A DNA stretch of 64,000 bases from Maritimibacter harenae (GTDB taxonomy: Bacteria; Pseudomonadota; Alphaproteobacteria; Rhodobacterales; Rhodobacteraceae): assembly GCF_009882975.1 (NCBI RefSeq), contig NZ_WTUX01000017.1, positions 262,641 through 326,640 of the forward strand, in the 5' to 3' direction. The position numbers and the translations under genes were made by a program. Within the stretch, counting starts at the first letter, position 1. Every line of letters begins with the position of its first letter. Of this stretch, positions 59,835 to 64,000 are shown piece after piece. Under the pieces are notes generated by a model. That model did no database searches. It had not been told where the DNA came from and was given only the letters and a program-made list of their open reading frames with translations.

Positions 59835-60512
59835 ATGCTCATCGGCATCCTTCAGACCGGCCACATGCCGTACGCGCTCGTCGGCCAGACGGGCGATTAC
59901 GCGGACATGTTCGAACGGCTCTTCGCGGGCTTCGGCTTCACCTTCCGCACCTGGAACGTGGTCGACGGGGACTTCCCCGAGGGCGCGGACGCGGCTGACG
60001 GGTGGCTCATCACCGGCTCGCGCCACGGCGCCTACGAGGAGCATGAGTGGATCGCGCCGCTGGAGCGGCTGATCCGCGAGATCTCGGAAAGCGGTCGGCC
60101 GATGGTCGGCATCTGCTTCGGCCACCAGATCATCGCCCAGGCGCTTGGCGGCAAGGTCGAGAAATTCCGCGGCGGCTGGTCGGTCGGGCGCCAGGTCTAC
60201 GACTTCGGCGACGGTGAGCTGGCGCTCAACGCCTGGCACCAGGACCAGGTCACCGAACTGCCCCCGGGCGCGCAGGTCATCGCGGAGAACGATTTCTGCA
60301 AGAACGCCGGGATGGTGATCGGCAAGTCGATCTTCACGGTCCAGCCGCACCCGGAATTCGACCGCGATGTCGTCGCGGGCCTGATCGAGCACCGCTCGGC
60401 CGCCGTGCCGGGCGAACTCGTGGAAGGCGCGCGCGAGCGCCTGCACCAGCCCACCGACAGCGCCGAGCTCGCCACGCGCATGGCGGAGTTTCTCAAGAAA
60501 GGGGCCAAGTGA
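59835..60512 (+). CDS. class I glutamine amidotransferase
   Basis: The 225-residue protein has the nucleophile elbow GICFGHQIIAQALGG (Cys94) and the His-Glu pair in VQPHPEFDRD. Such domains release ammonia from glutamine or cleave gamma-glutamyl bonds. Next to a glutamine-synthetase-like ligase it probably hydrolyses a gamma-glutamyl compound, as PuuD does with gamma-glutamyl-GABA; this is inference. TGA overlaps the next ATG. Confidence 0.87.
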   Translation: MLIGILQTGHMPYALVGQTGDYADMFERLFAGFGFTFRTWNVVDGDFPEGADAADGWLITGSRHGAYEEHEWIAPLERLIREISESGRPMVGICFGHQIIAQALGGKVEKFRGGWSVGRQVYDFGDGELALNAWHQDQVTELPPGAQVIAENDFCKNAGMVIGKSIFTVQPHPEFDRDVVAGLIEHRSAAVPGELVEGARERLHQPTDSAELATRMAEFLKKGAK

Positions 60513-61873
60513 TGGCCAAGGACTGGACCGCTACCCTCCCTGACGCCGCGCGCGCCTACCTGGAAAACCGACGGCTGGACGAGGTCGAATGCATCATCTC
60601 CGACCTGCCGGGCATCGCGCGCGGCAAGGCGGTGCCGGCCGCCAAGTTCGCGCGGCAGGACTACTTCCACCTGCCGGATTCGATCTTCTACCAGACCATC
60701 ACGGGCGATTGGGGCGAGGCCGCGGGCGACGAGGGGTTCATCGAGCGCGACATGATCCTGAAGCCGGACATGTCCACCGCGAGCGCGGCGCCCTGGACCG
60801 GGGACTGGACGCTCCAGGTGATCCACGACGCCTATGACCGCAACGACGACCCGATCCCGTTCTCGCCGCGCAACGTGCTCAAGCGCGTGGTCGACCTCTA
60901 CCACAAGCAGGGGTGGAAACCGATCGTGGCGCCCGAGATGGAATTCTTCCTCGTGGCGCGCAACCTCGACCCGGCCAAGAAGATCGAGCCCATGATGGGG
61001 CGTTCGGGCCGCCCGGCCGCCGCGCGCCAGGCCTATTCCATGACGGCAGTGGACGAGTTCGGACCGGTGATCGACGACATCTACGATTTCGCCGAGGCCC
61101 AGGGCTTCGAGATCGACGGCATCACCCAGGAAGGCGGGGCCGGTCAGCTCGAGATCAACCTGCGCCACGGCAACCCGGTGAAGCTTGCCGACGAGGTGTT
61201 CTTCTTCAAGCGCCTGATCCGCGAGGCCGCGCTGCGCCACGACTGCTTCGCCACCTTCATGGCCAAGCCGATCGCGGAGGAACCGGGCAGCGCGATGCAC
61301 ATCCACCATTCGGTGGCGGATCTCGAGACCGGCAAGAACATCTTCTCGGGCCCCAACGGCGGCGACACGGATGCCTTCTTCACCTTCATCGGCGGGCTTC
61401 AGACCCACCTGCCCGGCGTGATCGCCGTGATGGCGCCCTACGTGAACAGCTACCGGCGCTACGTCCGCGACAACGCGGCCCCCATCAACCTCGAATGGGG
61501 CCGCGACAATCGCACGACAGGCATCCGCATCCCGATCTCCGGCCCCGACGCACGCCGGATCGAGAACCGGCTCACCGGCATGGACGCCAACCCCTACCTC
61601 GCGATGGCCGCCTCGCTCGCCGCGGGCTACCTGGGCATGATGAACGAAACGCGCGCCGAGCCGCAGTTCCGCGGCGACGCCTACGACGGGGACGAGGCGA
61701 TCCCGCGCGACCTGTGGTCCGCGCTCGACCTCTTCGATGCGGCCACGGACATGCACGAGATTCTGGGACCCGAATTCGCCCGCGTCTATTCCATCGTGAA
61801 GCGTACGGAATACGAGGGCTTCCTGTCGGTCATCAGCCCTTGGGAACGCGAGCACCTGCTGCTCAACGTCTGA
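60512..61873 (+). CDS. glutamine-synthetase-family gamma-glutamyl ligase
   Basis: The 453-residue protein has the GS fold with VAPEMEFFLVAR (about 144-155), ITQEGGAGQLEINLRHG (metal-site Glu), SAMHIHHSV and NRTTGIRIP. It is more like PuuA/GlnT-type ligases than true GlnA. These join glutamate to an amine using ATP. The ATG overlaps the amidotransferase stop by one base; a GTG directly before it is possible. Substrate unknown, perhaps a polyamine or small amine. Confidence 0.87.
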   Translation: MAKDWTATLPDAARAYLENRRLDEVECIISDLPGIARGKAVPAAKFARQDYFHLPDSIFYQTITGDWGEAAGDEGFIERDMILKPDMSTASAAPWTGDWTLQVIHDAYDRNDDPIPFSPRNVLKRVVDLYHKQGWKPIVAPEMEFFLVARNLDPAKKIEPMMGRSGRPAAARQAYSMTAVDEFGPVIDDIYDFAEAQGFEIDGITQEGGAGQLEINLRHGNPVKLADEVFFFKRLIREAALRHDCFATFMAKPIAEEPGSAMHIHHSVADLETGKNIFSGPNGGDTDAFFTFIGGLQTHLPGVIAVMAPYVNSYRRYVRDNAAPINLEWGRDNRTTGIRIPISGPDARRIENRLTGMDANPYLAMAASLAAGYLGMMNETRAEPQFRGDAYDGDEAIPRDLWSALDLFDAATDMHEILGPEFARVYSIVKRTEYEGFLSVISPWEREHLLLNV

Positions 61874-61947
61874 CGCCAGGACGGTCAGGATACCCCGACC
61901 GGGGCCCCCGCTTATTTTTCTTTGCAGGCTTTCATGCCGGTGTTACA

Positions 61948-61976
61948 GTTTTCCCGAATATCATCTTCGGGAAAAC
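61948..61976 (+). promoter_or_regulatory. 11-bp inverted repeat in the leader of the DegT gene
   Basis: GTTTTCCCGAA and TTCGGGAAAAC pair perfectly across seven bases, ending 16 bases before the ATG. No T-run follows, so it is an operator or a leader hairpin rather than a terminator. Confidence 0.55.
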
Positions 61977-61992
61977 CGAAAAGGATACGAGC

Positions 61993-63210
61993 ATGACCCT
62001 GGGCCCCAACGTATACGACGCCGAACCGATCCCCGAGGCCGCCCGCGCCGAGATCGACCGGCTGCTGCAATCCGGCGACCTGTTCCGCTACACCGCGCCC
62101 GAAAACGCGCCGGTGTCGCTGCTGGAGCGGGAATTCGCCGACATGATGGGCGTGAAATACGCGCTGGCCGTCAGCTCCTGCTCTGCCGCGCTCTTTCTGT
62201 CGCTGAAGGCCCTGGGCCTGCCGCGCGACACCAAGGTGCTCATCCCGGCGTTCACCTTCGCCGCGGTCCCCTCTTCGGTCGTGCACGCGGATTGCGTGCC
62301 GGTGCTGGTCGACGTGCAGGACAACTACCGCGTCGACATGACCGATTTCGAAGCCAAGCTCACGGACGAGATCGGGGCGGTCATCATCAGCCACATGCGC
62401 GGCCACACGTCGGACATGGACGCGATCATGGCGCTCTGCGACGCCAAGGGCGTGCCCGTGGTCGAGGACGCGGCCCACTCGCTCGGCACGCTCTGGCACG
62501 GGGAGAAGATCGGCACGATCGGCAAGATCGGCTGTTTCTCGTTCCAGTCCTACAAGATGCTCAACGCCGGTGAAGGCGGTGTCCTGATCACCGACGATCC
62601 CGACGTGATCGCGCGGGCCGTGATCATGTCCGGCGCGTATGAGCACAACTGGAAGAAGCACAAGGGCCCGCACGGCGACAACACCTCGGAACTCGAAGAC
62701 GCCTTCGCGCGCTGGCAGAACAAGCTGCCGCTCTACAACACGCGCCTGTCGAACCTGTCGGCGGCCGTGATCCGGCCCCAGATCCCGGAACTCGAGCGCC
62801 GGGTGACCGACGGGCTGCGCAACCACGATTACGTGGCCGAGAAGCTCAACACGAGCCCCTGGATCGACGTGCCGGCCGCGCTGGCGCCCGAGACCCGCGC
62901 GCCCGACTCGATCCAGTTCAACCTCGTGGGGATGTCCGAGGCCGAAACCCGCGCCTTCATGGACGCCGCCAAGGCCCGCGGCGTATCGGTGCAGGTCTTC
63001 GGCCTGCACACCGACAACGCGCGCGCCTACCGCAACTGGGGCTTCCTGGGCGACCCGGGTCCGCTGCCGGGCACCGACCAGATGCTCACCAAGGCCTGCG
63101 ACACCCGCCTGCCCGTCCGGCTGAAGAAGCCGGAACTGGATTTCATCGCCGATGCGCTGATCGCGGCGGCGGCGGACGTCAAAGAGGCCGCCTCGGTCGC
63201 CGCCGAGTAA
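61993..63210 (+). CDS. DegT/DnrJ/EryC1/StrS-family PLP aminotransferase
   Basis: The 405-residue protein has SSCSAALFLSLKALG (about 61-75), VVEDAAHSLG (about 156-165), and FSFQSYKMLNAGEGG with the PLP lysine (Lys188). Most family members aminate nucleotide-sugar ketones; some act on other ketones. No sugar genes lie nearby, so its substrate is open. AAGGATACG precedes the ATG. It ends in a strong terminator. Confidence 0.88.
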   Translation: MTLGPNVYDAEPIPEAARAEIDRLLQSGDLFRYTAPENAPVSLLEREFADMMGVKYALAVSSCSAALFLSLKALGLPRDTKVLIPAFTFAAVPSSVVHADCVPVLVDVQDNYRVDMTDFEAKLTDEIGAVIISHMRGHTSDMDAIMALCDAKGVPVVEDAAHSLGTLWHGEKIGTIGKIGCFSFQSYKMLNAGEGGVLITDDPDVIARAVIMSGAYEHNWKKHKGPHGDNTSELEDAFARWQNKLPLYNTRLSNLSAAVIRPQIPELERRVTDGLRNHDYVAEKLNTSPWIDVPAALAPETRAPDSIQFNLVGMSEAETRAFMDAAKARGVSVQVFGLHTDNARAYRNWGFLGDPGPLPGTDQMLTKACDTRLPVRLKKPELDFIADALIAAAADVKEAASVAAE

Positions 63211-63230
63211 GGCGCGCCACGGAAAAGGCG

Positions 63231-63260
63231 AAGGGCCGTCCCGCAGGGCGGCCCTTTTTC
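63231..63260 (+). terminator. intrinsic terminator after the DegT gene
   Basis: GGGCCGTCC and GGGCGGCCC pair around CGCA (one G-T pair), followed by TTTTTC. It lies between two convergent genes. Confidence 0.85.
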
Positions 63261-63268
63261 ATGCGCGC

Positions 63269-64000
63269 TCAGGCCGTCAGGCCGTCGGCAAACCGCGCCG
63301 GCTGATCCACCACGAAGCGCGCGCGCAGCGCGATGGCCGTGACGATGGGCAGGACCGCGGCGCCCAGGAACATCACGGCAAAGCCCGGCCCGTCGACGAC
63401 CAGCCCCGCCAGCGCAGGCCCCGACAGGTTGCCCGCCGCGGTGGCCAGCAGCGCCGCCGTGAAGGCGCGCGACGGGCAGCCGGGGAACAGCCGTTCGGAC
63501 CAGATGGCCAGCACGGCGCTCGTCATCATCACGTTCATGCCCTGGAGACCCGCCGACAGGACAAGTCCCGCCCACCCCCCGGACAGGAGCCCGACGGATG
63601 CCAGCGACCCCGCCCCGGCCAGCATGAGCAGGCGCAGGAGCGCGGTCAGCCCGATCCGGTCGCGTATCCGTCCGGTGGCAAGACCCGCGAGCCCGAAGAA
63701 GCCGTAGAATATGAAGACCAGCGCCGGCGTGGTGCCGCCCGGCATGCCGGGCACGCCCGCCCGCGCGAAGGCGTCGGCGGCGAACGAGATGTAGATCGCG
63801 GACGTGACACCGAAAACGAAGGCCACGGCGAAAAGAGGGGCGGCCGGCCACCGTAGAAGCGCGCGCCACCCGTGCTTCGGGGGAGGATCCTGCGACTTGT
63901 CGATCCCGCGCAGCACCGCCCAGTTCGCCAGGAGTGCCAGCGCGGACCCCACCGCGAAGATCGTCCAGCACAGGCGCCAGCCGAATCCGGCGAACGCCAT
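63269..64000 (-). CDS. MFS transporter, N-terminus beyond window edge
   Basis: The visible 243 residues are the C-terminal half of a major-facilitator protein with about seven spans. AFAGFGWRLCWTIFAVGSAL comes at the edge, then a cytoplasmic loop (about 34-50), and FGLAGLATGRIRDRIG, the second-half copy of the MFS loop motif. The frame is open through 64000, so the true start lies outside. The substrate is unknown. Confidence 0.85.
   Translation of the reverse strand: MAFAGFGWRLCWTIFAVGSALALLANWAVLRGIDKSQDPPPKHGWRALLRWPAAPLFAVAFVFGVTSAIYISFAADAFARAGVPGMPGGTTPALVFIFYGFFGLAGLATGRIRDRIGLTALLRLLMLAGAGSLASVGLLSGGWAGLVLSAGLQGMNVMMTSAVLAIWSERLFPGCPSRAFTAALLATAAGNLSGPALAGLVVDGPGFAVMFLGAAVLPIVTAIALRARFVVDQPARFADGLTA

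Noticed and set aside
60913-63210. An apparent 765-codon protein ending in the DegT aminotransferase
   Set aside because: Its first half is an out-of-frame reading of the ligase gene; the real aminotransferase has its own ribosome site and ATG at 61993.

Overview
This is a GC-rich (roughly two-thirds G+C) chromosomal window from an alphaproteobacterium. It most likely belongs to the Rhodobacteraceae/Roseobacter group. Pointers are the nrdR-ribD...ribE-ribBA-ribH-nusB cluster, the ybgC-tolQRAB-pal-cpoB-tilS-ftsH run, tandem folD genes next to fhs, a DUF1127 mini-protein, and dense GTGA/ATGA stop-start overlaps. Almost everything is core housekeeping. I see no prophage, insertion sequence, CRISPR array, tRNA or rRNA.

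Layout. 1-1.1 kb: an mmcB-like gene cut by the left edge, a structured RNA that fits 6S RNA (ssrS) with its own promoter and terminator, and a small membrane protein. 1.2-11.8 kb: riboflavin genes plus nusB and nrdR on the minus strand, split by three plus-strand capsule genes (kpsS, a Wza/KpsD-type exporter, kpsC). 11.9-16.5 kb: yjbQ, rpoD, dnaG. 16.8-21.1 kb: a TetR regulator with its likely operator, then two folD paralogs and fhs for tetrahydrofolate C1 metabolism. 21.2-31.5 kb: a MOSC protein, a tam-like methyltransferase, ftsH, tilS and the Tol-Pal operon. 31.5-35.4 kb: thpR, a methyltransferase, an unknown protein, an acyl-CoA synthetase and a lipoprotein, mostly overlapping. 35.5-44.5 kb: moaA, an M20 amidohydrolase, ruvCAB, DUF1127, a DegP-type protease and hflKC. 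44.6-48.3 kb: gor, rpiA, DUF454 and thiamine pyrophosphokinase. 48.4-50.5 kb: a 696-residue, mostly disordered protein of unknown function. 50.5-56.3 kb: a methyltransferase, DUF2842, purA, secG, pyrG, DUF1330 and TerB. 56.4-64 kb: a polar amino-acid type ABC importer, a class-I amidotransferase plus a glutamine-synthetase-like ligase, a DegT aminotransferase, and an MFS transporter cut by the right edge.

How the genes fit together. The rib genes make riboflavin, but the RibBA-type protein has lost the zinc cysteines of its GTP cyclohydrolase II half, so that activity must be encoded elsewhere. FolD and Fhs interconvert formate, 10-formyl-, methenyl- and methylene-THF; one paralog has lost the lysine needed for cyclohydrolase activity. 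Tol-Pal, FtsH, HflKC, DegP and SecG form an envelope and protein-quality theme. The ABC importer, amidotransferase and ligase look like uptake and gamma-glutamyl handling of an amine or amino acid.

The most unusual signals are non-coding. Seven perfect TAGGATTC octamers, each carrying a GANTC (CcrM-type) site, lie upstream of dnaG, and five GANTC sites fall within 48 bp upstream of rpoD. A long leader hairpin reaches the ribosome-binding region of pyrG. A family of terminator-like REP elements (hairpin plus GTATTTT-type tail) follows several genes. An apparent heat-shock promoter lies upstream of ftsH.
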